Shown one piece after another: positions 12,379-23,846 of a stretch of 64,000 bases of DNA. Source of the DNA: Cryptomeria japonica (lineage: Eukaryota; Streptophyta; Pinopsida; Cupressales; Cupressaceae). The position numbers were made by a program, and so were the translations under genes. Each line of letters begins with the position of its first letter. The first letter of the stretch is position 1. The notes beneath the pieces are model-generated. The model saw only the letters and a program-made list of their open reading frames with translations, did not search any database and was not told the DNA's origin. Location of the stretch: contig NC_081406.1 in NCBI RefSeq assembly GCF_030272615.1, forward strand, positions 190,181,391 to 190,245,390, read 5' to 3'.

Positions 12379-13456
12379 TGTTAGTATTTTGGATATGTTG
12401 ATATGGTTTTTTCATTGATGTCAACACCTATTAACACTTATCAACTCTGGCACTTTGGAGAACTGGCAATGTTCACCGACAAGCAAGTGACTTTATGCAC
12501 AGTCACCGGTATCTGGTTCACTGGCAAGATATAATGTTTACCGGCACTTGGAATGACATGGAAAACACTTGGTTATGTTGAAGACATAATTTGGACACTT
12601 TGTCTTGGAGATTTGTTCATTGGTATATTCATGTTTGCATATTTGTTGTTACCGGCAAATAGGTCCAGAATAAGCACCGGCAGGCTTATCTATTCCAGAT
12701 CAGCACAGCACGCTTTGGAGATGATTTATTATTGTTGTAAATGCATTAAGCCGACTTGTTGTATCGGTTATTGCATCGGTTATTGATTTATTTGTAAATT
12801 GTTTTTATTGTAATATCTTTTAGAGTCGACCTACTAAAATTGGTCTTAGGTTATGGTATATATGTAAGATCTTATTTGTAAGATCGATATGCGATTGAAG
12901 GAAGGAATTGTAAGAAGGTATATGCGAAAATAAGTAGAACTATACACACAGACATCATTTGAAGGTTGAAGGAAAGTTTTTGTGAAGGCATATCAGAACT
13001 ACACCGGTATTAAATCCAGCATATGAAGATGCTATTTTGAGCAGTACATCATTATTGGATTTAACCATCCAATGTAGTTAGTGTGACTCTTATTTGTGTT
13101 TAAGCAGTGAGCTCTAGGCGCTTGGCCTTTCTGCATGTGCAGACCTCATTTGTATACACATACTATCTGCAGTAGTATCATCTAATAGTGGGTAAGGTTT
13201 CCCACCATGGTTTTTCCCCTTACAGGGTTTCCGTGTACAAATATTGGTGTTATGTGTTGTGGATGTTATTGTCTTTCTATTTCATGCAGTAATCTTTACC
13301 GGTACTGCAATTAACTGATAAACTGTCTACCGGCATAAAGTTTGGTTTACCAATATTAAGCATTTGGTTTGGATAAGTTTTTTTGGTTTAAATTTATTTG
13401 ACAACTGATTCACCCCTCCACCCCCCCCCCCTCTCAGTTGTCTCCAGGACCTAACA
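12379..13456 (+). repeat. 3' LTR of the copia element
   Basis: TGTTAGTATTTTGG...CCTAACA, 1078 bp, homologous end to end with the 5' LTR. It carries about 20 extra bases near 13078-13100, and its C-rich run is shorter (11 C at 13421-13431) than in the 5' LTR. Directly followed by the target duplication ATAAC. Confidence 0.92.
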
Positions 13457-13461
13457 ATAAC

Positions 13462-14482
13462 AAGTGGTAATTATGGTATTTTATCCTTCTAACACAATTG
13501 CATGCCATATACCTCTATGTAGTGCTCTTCTTGGAAGTATTTTACTGAAAATTTTGTTGTTATTGTCAAACAAAGAATGAACACCTGTGTGATACTCTTA
13601 CTTTTGGGACAATGTTTAGGCATAATCAATCATTGGATTGCCCACTCTACTTGGTCAAGTTGAATTAATCTATCCATTCTTTCGGCTATAAGAATACGAG
13701 TACCACTAGACATTCCCCTCAACACCACCTTTTTACCATAAACATGGAACTTAATTTGAGTAATCTCACCTAATGAATGGAGCCATTGGACACCCAAAAT
13801 AGTATCAGTGACTCCTATGCTCACCACATAAAAATCATCTTTCACTTCATAATTTCCAAATAAGCTACTCACATAGGTATCCTTCTAGCCCATTGAAGAG
13901 TAAAGACATCAACAACCTTGATGTTAAATCCTTCAATTTCATCTATTTTTCTCTCCCTTATAGCAACAATTCCTTCATTAATAAAATTATGTTGATCTAT
14001 AGTCAATTAGCACAATGATTCTTTGGCCATACAAAACCCCACAAATTCTTTTAAAAAATAATACTTTTGTGTACTCAAACGTTGAGCAAATATACCTTCA
14101 ATAGTGTTCTCTTCATCAAGCCTTTTTTGTACATTTTCCTCGTGATTCTCTTCAAAAACAGTTTGTTTTGAATTTTCTAGTTTTAATACATCATCAAAAA
14201 CTCCTTCTTTGTAGCAAACTTTGCCTCTCTCGAGGAACCTATGACCAATAAACCAAGTCTCCTTACATGTGAAACATAATTTCATCCTCAATTCGTTTTT
14301 GGCTCCCTCATCTAACTCAGGGGGTGTACTCTTTGGTTGGTTGTAAATTTTTTGGAATGGTTTAGGATGAAAAGCTCTTTTCTAGAACTCTCTCTAGTAG
14401 TATTTGTTTTGTCTCACTAGGATGCATGATATGACACTCTGCATGACGAGTTTGACACTAAAGTCATGAGTTGGCAGGACAA
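13462..14482 (-). pseudogene. gypsy-1 gag C-terminus and protease
   Basis: The 5' half of the decayed minus-strand gypsy-1. At 14291-14007 is a gag nucleocapsid-like segment, KLCFTCKETWFIGH, matching the KLSFSCKEPWEPGH segment of gypsy-2 and followed by an acidic linker. At 13872-13630 is the end of the protease/pre-RT region, FYVVSIGVTDTILGVQWLHSLG, aligned with FYVVGLGEIDVVLGIQWLQSLG of gypsy-2. The DSG active site is not readable. The frame resumes beyond the copia insertion at 6749. Stops and frameshifts throughout. Confidence 0.72.
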
Positions 14483-14497
14483 CCAACTCTAATATCA
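14483..14497 (-). promoter_or_regulatory. Degenerate primer binding site of gypsy-1
   Basis: The minus strand reads TGATATTAGAGTTGG one base after the end of the 5' LTR. This resembles the tRNA-iMet primer site TGGTATCAGAGC with two transitions in the first 12 bases. Position and similarity support the call. Confidence 0.55.
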
Positions 14498-14498
14498 C

Positions 14499-14935
14499 TA
14501 TAACAACCCACCTTACTTTTTTTTTAGAATATAGAAATGCATATGTAATTCCTCCATACATTTTAATCACCCAAACATCAAAGTTGGTATTAGAGCATAC
14601 AACGTTTCAACCACACACTATTTATGATATATACAAGAAGATGAATCGCAGCAAGCCAGCCAAAATATGCAAGCAACTAAACCAACCTAATCAAAGAATC
14701 TTTTAGAAACAGTGTAAATGCAATGCAAGCCACTCACAAAATGTCTAAGCTTCTCTCAGATAAAAATGATTGATAATATCAACTTGTTTAATGTCAAAAC
14801 AATTTGTATGATAATGGTATAATAATTGGTTGTAAACGAGACAATCCTACAAATATGAAATACATGCAAATGATAACTCTTAAACAATATTACCACATGA
14901 AGTTTACAAAGTAGTTAGGAAATGCCATTGACTAG
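14499..14935 (-). repeat. 5' LTR remnant of gypsy-1
   Basis: Homologous to 2619-3050 (3' LTR). It ends on the minus strand in ...GTTATA where CA is expected. Homology breaks off at about 14935, so the 5' ~1 kb of this LTR is missing and no target duplication can be recovered. Confidence 0.65.
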
Positions 14936-15074
14936 ATTTCTACTTTATTGTGATGTGAAACAGTTGATAAAAATTACTCAAGGATTACCTTTGTCAAAGT
15001 CTCCTCTTTATTATTTTTTTTGTGTTGAAGATTGATGAGGTCAAAGGCCAAATCTAATACAAATATAGCAGGCC

Positions 15075-15339
15075 TAGCATTTCACCTCCTACAACCTCGA
15101 TCATGCCAACGCCAAAGTAGGACAGTACATCGGGAGTCTATATCGACTATGGTGCATTGAAGAAGATTGTTGTAAAGATTTAGAATTCAATTTCTTCAAA
15201 ACCCACAATGCATCTATTATAGATCACCAACAATTTCTCCAAGCTAAATTTCAAAGCATGGTATCACCACATACTTACCAACCCATCTAATGTTTGAAAA
15301 TTATTTTCATGGCAAAAGGCAATTTATTTAATGGTTAGT
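15075..15339 (+). pseudogene. Gypsy RT fragment (gypsy-4), left half
   Basis: Degenerate plus-strand RT in several frames. Conceptual matches include IDYGALKKIVVK (the usual [12 protein letters not shown] box), NNFSKLNF (the FSKLDL box) and WYHHILTNPSNV (the GYHQIRI box), then HGKRQFI up to the gypsy-2 insertion point. The reading continues on the other side of gypsy-2 at 25206, so both pieces were one RT gene. The bases from 14936 to about 15075 have no recognised content. Confidence 0.6.
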
Positions 15340-15682
15340 TGTAATGTCCCCTCTTTCCTAGTTTATCACTCAGATACAAAGATTCACCTGGTATCCATCT
15401 CTGGAAGTGAATTTAGTGATTAGGAGATGGCAGTGTTGGCATGTGGGGTCCTATACTTGACACTTGGGCACTAGGAAGTGTTATTGTTTGACAATATAAT
15501 GTTATTTTATTATAGTCACTTTTTTCTAAAAATAGAAAAAAGTTAATTATAGTGACTTTATTGGGTCAAGTTATAAAGTAATAATAAAACATAAAAGCAC
15601 CCCATGGCACGACCCCCCTAGGCATAAGTTGTTTTTAAAAAGTGGCCAATCTCAATGAATAATAAGACCCTCTAGTTGGGTG

Positions 15683-18053
15683 TGTTACCCCTATATTTTT
15701 GCTCATGCCTAAAGTCTCATAATCAACTAAAAATCAGATATTGTTAATATTTTAATGCTGAAGTTTTTGTGGCCAAACTCCGTGTCAACTGAGAGATTTT
15801 AATTGTTTTATTTTTAGCTTACCCATATACCCAAACGATTAAATCTCAAGTCTTTTGTCTCTTATGCAAAAATGATTTCTGGGTTATGCTCTACTCAGCT
15901 TATTTATTCTATAGTTAAAACTTCATAAGAAACAGAGCTCCCAATAAAAAGTTATACAGGTTTTTCTATGGCAGCCCAAAAGAACAATTGTCATTGAACT
16001 TGAACCTTGAACCTTTTCAAAAAGTTCAAAGTTCGAGTTCAAGTTCAAAGTTCGAATTCAGCTAGAGTGCGCTTTGTAATTTTTGTTCATTGAACTTGAA
16101 CTATTTTGGTTCAAGCCCGCAGGTTCAAAAACTTCATAGTTCAAATTTTGGGCTTTGTGATTTTCGGTTATTGAACTTGAACTATTGAACTTCGCAGGTT
16201 CAAGGTTCAAGGTTCACAGTTCACCAGGTTTGGTGAGGTTCACCAGGTTCAAATAGTTCAATCAGGTACGAAGATGCAGGTTCAGCAGTCCAGTTCAAAA
16301 GTGTGGCAGTGCATTTTAGATTTTGCATCAAAAATTTCAACCAGATTCAAAAAAGGTTCAGGTTGGTTCAATGGTTCAAGAAGGTTCAACTATTTTTAGA
16401 ACTTTAATAAATTTTAATGATCAATGTTTTGAAGGCACGGGTTCAATTTTAGAGTTTCAAAGTTGTAAACTCAGCCTCTCAGTTCACAGGCTTTCAAAGG
16501 GATCAAAAGATTGGGCCTAACTTGAAATTCTCAAACTCCAAACATTAGTGACTCCCTGCATTTGCAAGATACATTGAGAATGAAATCGTTTGTAGTTTCC
16601 AAGTAACTTGTTCTCTGATTAGATTTGGTTGGTGACTTAATGTTTACCACCATTGGTTGTGTGCTGCCTGTGAGAGAAGTTACTGTCGAGCTCATGAAGG
16701 ATAAGATTGTTGAGTTTTCCAAATCTGCATGGAAATAATTGCTTCCCTGTATGTCAACCATATGAATGGATTCAACAATATCCATTAGATGTTCATATCC
16801 ACATGATCTAATATGAGGCCATTGTTAAAGAAAGCTATGGTGCAGAGTGTTTGAGAGCAAAAGATGTGAAAGTCACTGAGAACATTATTTTGGCAAGTCT
16901 GATTTTATGACAGACATATAGACCCTCACACAGTAGCAAATATCTTTCGTCTGGGACATTACTTTTGAAATCGCTCCGGTCAGAATGTAGAAAACTAGGT
17001 TTCGGTCAACATATCCAAAATTGAGAAAGATCCAACGGTGGAAAACAACGTTATGGCCCCTGCACCGAGACATACTTTGACTGTCATAAAAAAAAATTTA
17101 GTTCGCCCAACATAAAGAGTTTTTCATTTTGGGTTGATATAGAGTGTTATGACAAAGTGCCACGTGTCTAGATATTGTTACACATGTTATTTATTTTCTA
17201 ATCTACATCATTGTAAACTTTTAAACCAAAGTTTATAAAGATTGGGAATGCAAAAAAAAAAAAACCATTGGAAATGAATGAAGAATTACAAATATTTTCA
17301 AGAATCAGTTATCTTCAAAACTGAAAAAGTTATGCTAACCAAAAGCAGCGGGGCACAAAACATTATTTATGGGAAGATTTTCAAAGGAAAAGGGTTCCAA
17401 TATTTGTTGGGAAGTCTGTGTGTTGTTGACAGAGAAGAGGTTATTTCTGAGTTTTTAATTGTAGCAGGGAGCATCTTTTCTTTTCCTACAGTTGTAATGT
17501 ACAGAACTTGAGTCTTTGAACTCATTTTGATATTGAAGGAATGGAGAAGGCATTCAAGAGTCTTTGAATTCTTTATTGCTGTCTTCAGATTTTATTGAGC
17601 TTTGTCTCATTAATATTATTTTTCAGTACCATTCTTGTCATGACAAGCTGTAGATGTGATTAATTCTGAAATTTTGTTTTCAGATTGAGTTACCTCTTGG
17701 GAAGGATATGTGCTCCTACCTCTTTAGTTATTTTCTAAGGGTGTTGGGATTATGAACTATGTTTTCTTTTTCTTGCATTCACTTTATTTAGTATTCAGTC
17801 ATCTTCACATTTACTTCATGGTTATGAGTAGGTGTTCGTGCCTTTAGTTGCTTTCCGGTTAAAAGCAAATGTGTGGTTTAAAACCAATTAATTTATTGAA
17901 TATCTGACCAGGGAGCTGTACCCTGTAAAATTCAGAGCAAGATTATCAATCTCATGATAATCGATCCAACTGTTAGTGCTTTTTGTTTTTCATTCTGGGC
18001 ATTGGGAGTTAATTTGCATATTCATTGTTGAAGGACAAATCTATTTACTAACA
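15683..18053. mobile_element. Probable solo LTR (2371 bp) nested in the gypsy-2 5' LTR
   Basis: Begins TGTTACCCC and ends ACTAACA, giving inverted TGTTA...TAACA ends as in LTRs. It is flanked by an exact 5-bp duplication GGGTG (15678-15682 and 18054-18058). The sister 3' LTR of gypsy-2 lacks the insertion, which fixes both borders. I see no terminal direct repeats inside it, no primer site and no transposon protein, so a solo LTR is the simplest reading; a non-autonomous LTR element is the alternative. Short open frames inside (for example 17278-17511) resemble nothing I recognise. Family and orientation unknown. Confidence 0.8.
15995..16395. repeat. TTCAAGTTC-type low-complexity repeat
   Basis: Dense, imperfect reiteration of TTCAAGGTTCAA, TTGAACTTGAA and CAGGTTCAA words within the solo LTR. 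Both a word and its reverse complement occur, so the stretch can fold into many small hairpins. Period is irregular (about 6-15 bp). Confidence 0.75.
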
Positions 18054-19065
18054 GGGTGAACTTGCTAGGGGAATAATTATTAAATAAATTGCATTTTAAA
18101 TAAGGCACGAGAACCCTAAAAGGTACGTTTAAGGCTAAGAGGCTCTAAAGAAACAAGAGGAGCATTCATTTGGGCATCTGTGAATTCATTTTTAAATCAC
18201 AAGTTGAGATTTTCAGCAGCATTTAAGTCTTCTGGGAACAAAAACTCTTTGAAGGCAAGTGTATTGGACAAAACCCCATTTCATGGGAGAGAGGAATTCA
18301 CTTAGAATTCATATTGGTGCTTCAAAGAACACTTAATGCAGTGAATTGCAGATCTTATTGTAGACTTCGGAGGGTTTGTGATCTCCATAAGGCACCCATT
18401 GCACTTCCTAAGCCATTCGTACAACCATCATAGGCAATTGTACCACTTGCAGGACCCTTAGAATGTCAATCTTGTTCGATTCAACCAATTGAGGGCATAA
18501 ATACCATGCCAATCTTATTAGCAGCACTTCACAACAGTATTTTGATATTTTCATCAGGCTACAGGAATAAACTTCTCAGTCGGACTATTATTTTTCCAAT
18601 AAATTGAATAATCTAGCTTGGGAGCCAAGCATCGGAGTCAGTAGTTTTCCTGTATTTGTTTTTGGTAATTGTTGTAGTAGTGAATAAACCATTTGGAGCT
18701 ATATTTGCTAGTTGGGAGTCCATAGTTCATGTTATACTGATATTCTTCAATAAAAACACCCTTCTTGGCTAGACGTTGCACTCCTGGTACGCTAATTATT
18801 GTTTTGGTGAAATAAATTTCTTCAATCTAAAAAGTATTCTATTGTTGTTCCTAAATCATAATTCTGAAATTAATTATCAATCACTTTCTTTCTACATTTT
18901 GAATTCCACAATTGTGATTCATTGGTTCTATTTATGATTAAACTCAATACAATACATTGGCATCAAAACCCCAAGCACAAAACTCAAAAAACACCATTAA
19001 AACCTTCAATTCAACAGCCTACAAATCAGAAAAATTTCATTACACATTGGATGGGGATCTTTTAC

Positions 19066-19077
19066 TGGTATCAAAGC
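19066..19077 (+). promoter_or_regulatory. Primer binding site of gypsy-2, tRNA-iMet type
   Basis: TGGTATCAAAGC one base after the 5' LTR. One mismatch to the canonical TGGTATCAGAGC. Confidence 0.85.
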
Positions 19078-19144
19078 AATGATCCTGCCAACCTGAGGGT
19101 CCTCTAATTAATTCTATGTATCTGGGAAGAACTGGACCTTACAG

Positions 19145-20380
19145 ATACTATACACAGAGAAGGGCACGGGGATACTTAGATTTTGACATGGGTGATTAAC
19201 TTGAGGGTAATAGGAGTCCTCGACGGGAGGAAAGACAAAACAGTCATAATCCTAATGAGTTGTTGATAACTTTGGCTAATTAGCATCCTAGGATTGTGCA
19301 GGCTCTAGACAAACTTGAAAATACACTAGACAGATTGGACATGAATCATCACAGGAAAAAGCATGGCAAACATGACAGGTGTGTTTTAGTAGAAGGGAGT
19401 CATAGCAGCTGCAGGGTTCCTTCATCATTACGCAGTGCATCTATTTCTCCTAGACGTGACGGGGCTCATACATGGATAGTTGACAGGCCCATGTAGCCTC
19501 ATTTTCCTTCAAGAGATGAGCCACCACCAGCAAACCCACAGGAGGGCATTGAGTTTCAGGATATGGTTATGGTATCCAGTGATGAGTGGGCTCGTCTCCC
19601 ATAGCATGTTAGAGATGCCTTCCCTTTACACCAATATTGTATGTAGCGCGAGGACAATATGAGGAATTGTAATGACAGATGGCCTAGAGAGCAACAGAAT
19701 GGTGATCTCAAGCGGGCTACCAGTAAGATTACTTTATCTTCCTTTGACGACAATGGGAAGATCAGTGCACGAGCCTGGGTGCACAAACTAGATATTTGCG
19801 TAAGTCGATGCCTAAAGACAATACCATACAGTTTGCAATGTTACATTTGGAGGGTATGGCATACGACTGGTGGCATCATGGTTTGGTCACCCAAAACCAT
19901 GGACTTATACATTCTTACACTAAGTTTACTGAGTGGTTGATTGCTAGATTCGATTGTAAGGATGTTGAGTTGTATTACAGAGATCTTGCACTATTGCAAC
20001 AGAATGGACATGTTGAAACTTACATTAATGAGTTTCAACGTAAAGTTGTTATGGTTCTCAATATTTATTGAGGTTTTACATGACAGGTTACGAGGATTGG
20101 TCAAGGCTCTTAATCCTAGGACCCTACATGAAGCTATTCAGACTACCCTGGACATTGAGACTACACCACCACCCACTTCTTATCAATCGGATTAGAAGTT
20201 TTCCAGAGGCTCTAAACCTTTTCAGAGGTCTTCTACACAGCACAAGAGTGCACCACCTCCTCCTAAGATGGATCAGGAGACTCGTAATGAGTTGAGCAGG
20301 AAGAAGCTCTCCTTCTCATGTAAGGAACCTTGGGAGCCTGGTCACATATGCCTTGGAAAAGGAAAAGCACGTCTCATTGA
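19145..20380 (+). pseudogene. gypsy-2 gag
   Basis: Structural gag protein of a chromovirus. An N-terminal coiled region (QALDKLENTLDRLDM near 19296) is followed by a basic, serine-rich linker. The Retrotrans_gag core is visible as KDNTIQFAMLHLEGMAYDWW (around 19820) and LIARFDCKDVELYYRDLALL, then ETYINEFQRKV. The C-terminal part has LRGLVKALNPRTLHEAIQ and the knuckle-like KLSFSCKEPWEPGHICLGKG (about 20310-20370). Stops at 19496 and 20069 and several frame changes break it. Confidence 0.82.
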
Positions 20381-20489
20381 GGTCTTTTCAAATGTGGATG
20401 ATGAGCACATACACGATACAGTTTCTGAGGGCAATCGTGGTGATGATGAGCAGGAGACTCTACAAGTGGAGCTTGGTGAGACTGAGACT

Positions 20490-21140
20490 TTGGGTACACC
20501 CAAGGTCACCATTGCTACGCTCTCAGGAGTCCCTAAGATCCATCCCTTTCTGTTGAAGCGAGTGATTAAGGGACGCAGTGTGACTTGCCTGGTGGACAGT
20601 GGTGCTATGCACAATTTTATTGATGAGGGACTAGTTGCTAGGTGTGGATTGTAGGCTAAGGACTTTGTTGGTTTCAGTGTAAGAGTGGCAGACGGTTTTT
20701 CTATGAGGTGCACTAGGAGGGTCCCACAACTCAGTATATAGATGGGTGAATACACTCTGACCGATGACTTCTATGTTGTTGGTCTGGGTGAGATTGACGT
20801 AGTGCTTGGCATACAATGGCTACAGTCACTTGGTAGATATGTTCAGGACTACAAGAGGATGGAGTTGGATTTTATGGCAGATGGCAAGAAGGTGGTTCTG
20901 AAGGCTCTTTCTGATGGTGGGCATGTGGTAGTTTTAGCACGTAGGATGGAGTCTCTTTTTAGACATGGTGATGTTGCTTGGGCAGCACAATGTTTCATCT
21001 TGTCCAAGACTCCTTCTTCTCCTGATGAGCAACCATTTCATATTGATGTCCAAACTGTTATGGACAAGCATGGCAATGTTTTTGGCGATATTCCTCCTGG
21101 AAGACCTCCTAACACTGGCTTTCAGCATGTGATAGAGCTA
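20490..21140 (+). pseudogene. gypsy-2 protease and pre-RT region
   Basis: Retropepsin-like protease with the catalytic triad visible in VTCLVDSGAMHNFIDE (about 20580-20625). An in-frame TAG at about 20652 follows in VARCGL, and another stop precedes MGEYTLTDDFYVVGLG (20742). The linker IDVVLGIQWLQSLGR leads to the RT. The same block is recognisable in gypsy-1 at 13872-13630. Confidence 0.82.
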
Positions 21141-22400
21141 GATGAGGTGATAAGCCCGTCATCATTGTTTTGTATCATCATCCTAAGGCATTTAAGGATG
21201 AAATAGAGAAGACCATCCAGGAGCTAATGGGCATGGGATTTATCACCTAGTTCTAGCCCCTTTGCTTCTTTTGTGGTGTTCATGAAGAAGGATGGCATTG
21301 TGTGCATGTGCATTGACTATCGTGCACTGAATAAGAAAACAATCGAGAACGGGTATTTGATTCCGCTCATAGATGAGTTAATAAATGAGCTTCATGGTGC
21401 AGTGTATTTTTCAAAGATGGATCTCCAATCAAGATACCATCAGATTCTTGTTCGTGAGGAGGACATCCATAAGACAACATTCAGATGTCACTACGGGCAT
21501 TATGTTTTTGGTGATGTCATTTGGTCTTTCTAGCACACCTGCTACAATCCAGTCATGTATGAATCATATATTTAATAAGCATTTGCGTAAGTATGTGTTG
21601 GTGTTCTTCGATGAGATTTCGATATACAACAAGACTTGGGAGGAGCACTTGAGGCATTTGGATGAGGTTCTTGGTATTATGGAGGCTCAGTCTATGTTTC
21701 CCAAGATGTCCAAATGTGAGTTTGGACTTACAAAGATATTATACTTTGGGCATGTGATTTGTGCTAATGGAGTGAAGGTTCACCAAGAGAAGATACAGGC
21801 AATACTTGATTGGTCACCACCTAGGAATGTTTCAGAGTTATAGGGTTTCCTAGGCTTATGTGCATATTACAGAAGGTTTGTGAATGGTTACTCACAACTT
21901 GCAACTCCATTGACGGATCTCACACGGAAGGGTGCTTTTAGATGGACAGATGAGGCGCAGGTTGTATTTGATAGGCTCAAGGAGGTCATAAGCATGTGTC
22001 CAGTTTTAGCTCTTCCAAATTTCTCTCAACCCTTTGTTTTGGAGTGTGATGCATCGGGAGAGGGCATAGGAGCGGTCCTTATGCAAAACCATCATCTCAT
22101 TGCCTATGAGAGCGGGAAATTGAGGGATAATGAGAGATTGTACTCCACCTATGATAAGGAGATACTCGCCATTATGCATGCTTTGGCGAAGTTAAGACAG
22201 TATCTAGTTGGTGGGAAGTTTGATGTGAGGACTGACCACAATAGTCTGAAATACTTCTTGGAGTAGAAAGAACTTAGTGAGTGCCAACAAAAATGGGTCA
22301 ACAAAATACAAGCATATGATTTTGACATTGAGTATGTCAAAGGGAAGAAAAACATTGTTGCTAATGCACTTTCCAGGAGGCCTTCAGTTGCTACCGTACG
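21140..22400 (+). pseudogene. gypsy-2 reverse transcriptase and RNase H
   Basis: RT boxes in order: [43 protein letters not shown], then a frameshift near 21520, FGLSSTPATIQSCMN, and the active site VFFDEISIYN. In this last box the second catalytic Asp of the usual FFDD has become Glu. A TAG at 21841 interrupts the thumb before GFLGLCAYYRRFV. RNase H keeps its acidic residues in VLECDASGEGIGAVL, YDKEILAIMHAL and RTDHNSLKYFL, then hits TAG at 22264. The sequence continues as YVKGKKNIVANALSRRP, the normal end of RNase H. Confidence 0.88.
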
Positions 22401-22559
22401 CTCCTTGAGTGAGACTTCAGCTGATTGGAAGTATCAACTTTTAGTTGAGTATTCCAAAAATCAATTTGCATAAGTTTATGGATGGACAGATTTAGGATGA
22501 CAGGTACACTATGATTGATGATGTGATCTATTATAAGAACAAGATTTATTTAGTTCCTG

Positions 22560-23830
22560 GATTGAAATTGAAGGAAAAGATTGTACATGCTATCCATGAC
22601 ACACCACTAACAAGACATCCTGGTTACTTCAAGACATACGGGTAGGTACGAGAGAGATTCTCATGGAAGGGTCTGAACAATGATGGCTTGCATTATGTTC
22701 ATGAGTGTGTGACTTATCAGCAAAACAAGTCAGAGCATACTTTCCCAGCTAGTCTTCCGTAGCCATTGCCTATTCCAGAGCATAAGTAGGAGGGTATTTC
22801 GATGGACTTTATCACTGGTCTACCGAGAGTCCAAGGGAAGGTTTGCATCTATGTGGTTGTGGATAGATTGAAAAAATTTGCACACTTCTTTCCTATTGCA
22901 GTCGACTACACAGCTTCACAAGTAGCAATGTTATTCTTTTGTGAGGTGTTCCGACTCCATGAACTTCCCAGGACCATTATTAGTGACAAGGATAGCAAAT
23001 TCATGAGTATATTTTGGTAGGAGCTATTCTGACTTGCAGGGTGAGAGTTGACTCCTAGCACCAATTACCACCCTCAAACGGATGGCCAAACCAAGATAGT
23101 CAAGTGGGCAAAGGGATATTTGTGTAACTACGTTTTGGGTTAGCAGAGAGCATGGGTGTGTTGGTTGTACATGGGAGAGTATTGCTATAATACTACGCAC
23201 CACATGTTTATTGGTATGACTCCCTTCCGAGCATTGTATGGTTACAAGGCCTTATCATTTGTTGATTTTGCATTGAGTGATAGCAAAGCACCTAGAGATC
23301 GAGATTGGCATAAGGACAGTCGGGAATCCTTAAGGCACTTTAACATACACCATGGACGGAATCAACAGAAGGTGTATACATATTGGCATTATATTGAGAG
23401 GACTTTTGAGGTTGGTGATATGGTATTCTTGTGTCTACAATCCTATAGGCAGAGTACACTCAAGAGTGGGGTAGAGAAACTCAAGCCTCAATTTTGTGGC
23501 CCATACAGAGTTTTGAAGAGGATTGAAGAGGTAGCATACGAGCTTGAGTTACCTTCATAGAGTAAGATGCATAATATTTTTCACGTGTCTTGCCTGAAGA
23601 AGGCTTTGGGACAGCATGTGACTCCATCACCTGATTTGCCTCCATTAGATGAGGAGGGTCAATTGATTCTGATTCCTGCAAAGATTCTTGATATGAGGGA
23701 AAGGAGGTTGAGGAGCAGAGTGATTAGGGAATATCTGGTACATTGGAAGACTTGCTTATAGAGGATGCCACGTGGGAAGAAGAGATGATACTTCAGCATC
23801 CAACTTTGCAGTTGCTTGAGGGCAAGCAAT
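22560..23830 (+). pseudogene. gypsy-2 integrase with chromodomain
   Basis: Integrase zinc region around 22600-22740 (TYQQNKSEH). The core has the first Asp in MDFITGLPRV and the second in ISDKDSKFMS. The expected Glu of the DGQTERVN box reads Lys (DGQTKIVK), so the DDE triad is broken. C-terminal blocks FEVGDMVFLCLQ, KLKPQFCGPYRVLKRI and IFHVSCLKKALG are preserved. A chromodomain-like tail follows (ILDMRERRLRSRVIREYLVHW, 23690-23760, then an ATWEEE-like region), which in this family tethers integration to particular chromatin. Several stops. The frame ends just before the polypurine tract. Confidence 0.86.
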
Positions 23831-23833
23831 CCC

Positions 23834-23845
23834 GAGAAGGGAGGA
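23834..23845 (+). promoter_or_regulatory. Polypurine tract of gypsy-2
   Basis: GAGAAGGGAGGA, separated by one base from the 3' LTR start TGTAATGTCCCC. Confidence 0.82.
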
Positions 23846-23846
23846 C

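Larger units (their letters stand above)
6750..13456 (+). mobile_element. Ty1/copia retrotransposon, structurally complete, coding-dead
   Basis: A full-length element of 6707 bp: 5' LTR 6750-7810, primer site 7813-7824, gag-protease-integrase-RT-RNase H 7868-11990, polypurine tract 12367-12377 and 3' LTR 12379-13456. The domain order with integrase before RT defines Ty1/copia. An exact 5-bp target duplication ATAAC flanks it (6745-6749 and 13457-13461). The two LTRs are very similar by eye, with scattered substitutions, a ~20-bp indel near 13080 and different C-run lengths, so insertion is fairly recent relative to its host gypsy-1. The coding region still carries several stops and frameshifts, so it was probably mobilised in trans or decayed quickly. 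Confidence 0.93.
2619..14935 (-). mobile_element. Ty3/gypsy chromovirus-like element (gypsy-1), decayed, split by copia
   Basis: Minus-strand LTR retrotransposon remnant. Reading down the coordinates there is a 5' LTR remnant (14935-14499), a degenerate tRNA-iMet-type primer site, gag zinc-knuckle region and protease (about 14490-13462), then a complete copia element (13456-6750). After it come RT, RNase H, integrase and the pol C-terminus (6749-4140), a polypurine tract (4129-4118) and the 3' LTR (4117-2619). The two LTRs align over their 3' ~430 bp. The 5' LTR homology stops at about 14935, so its 5' part has been lost. Many stops and frameshifts make it non-functional. It is older than the copia element that splits it. 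Confidence 0.8.
15340..19064 (+). repeat. 5' LTR of gypsy-2, interrupted
   Basis: Two LTR pieces (15340-15682 and 18054-19064) together match the uninterrupted 3' LTR of 1359 bp. The break corresponds to 3' LTR position about 24186, where the sequence AGTTGGGCAAACGTGC is continuous. Confidence 0.9.
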
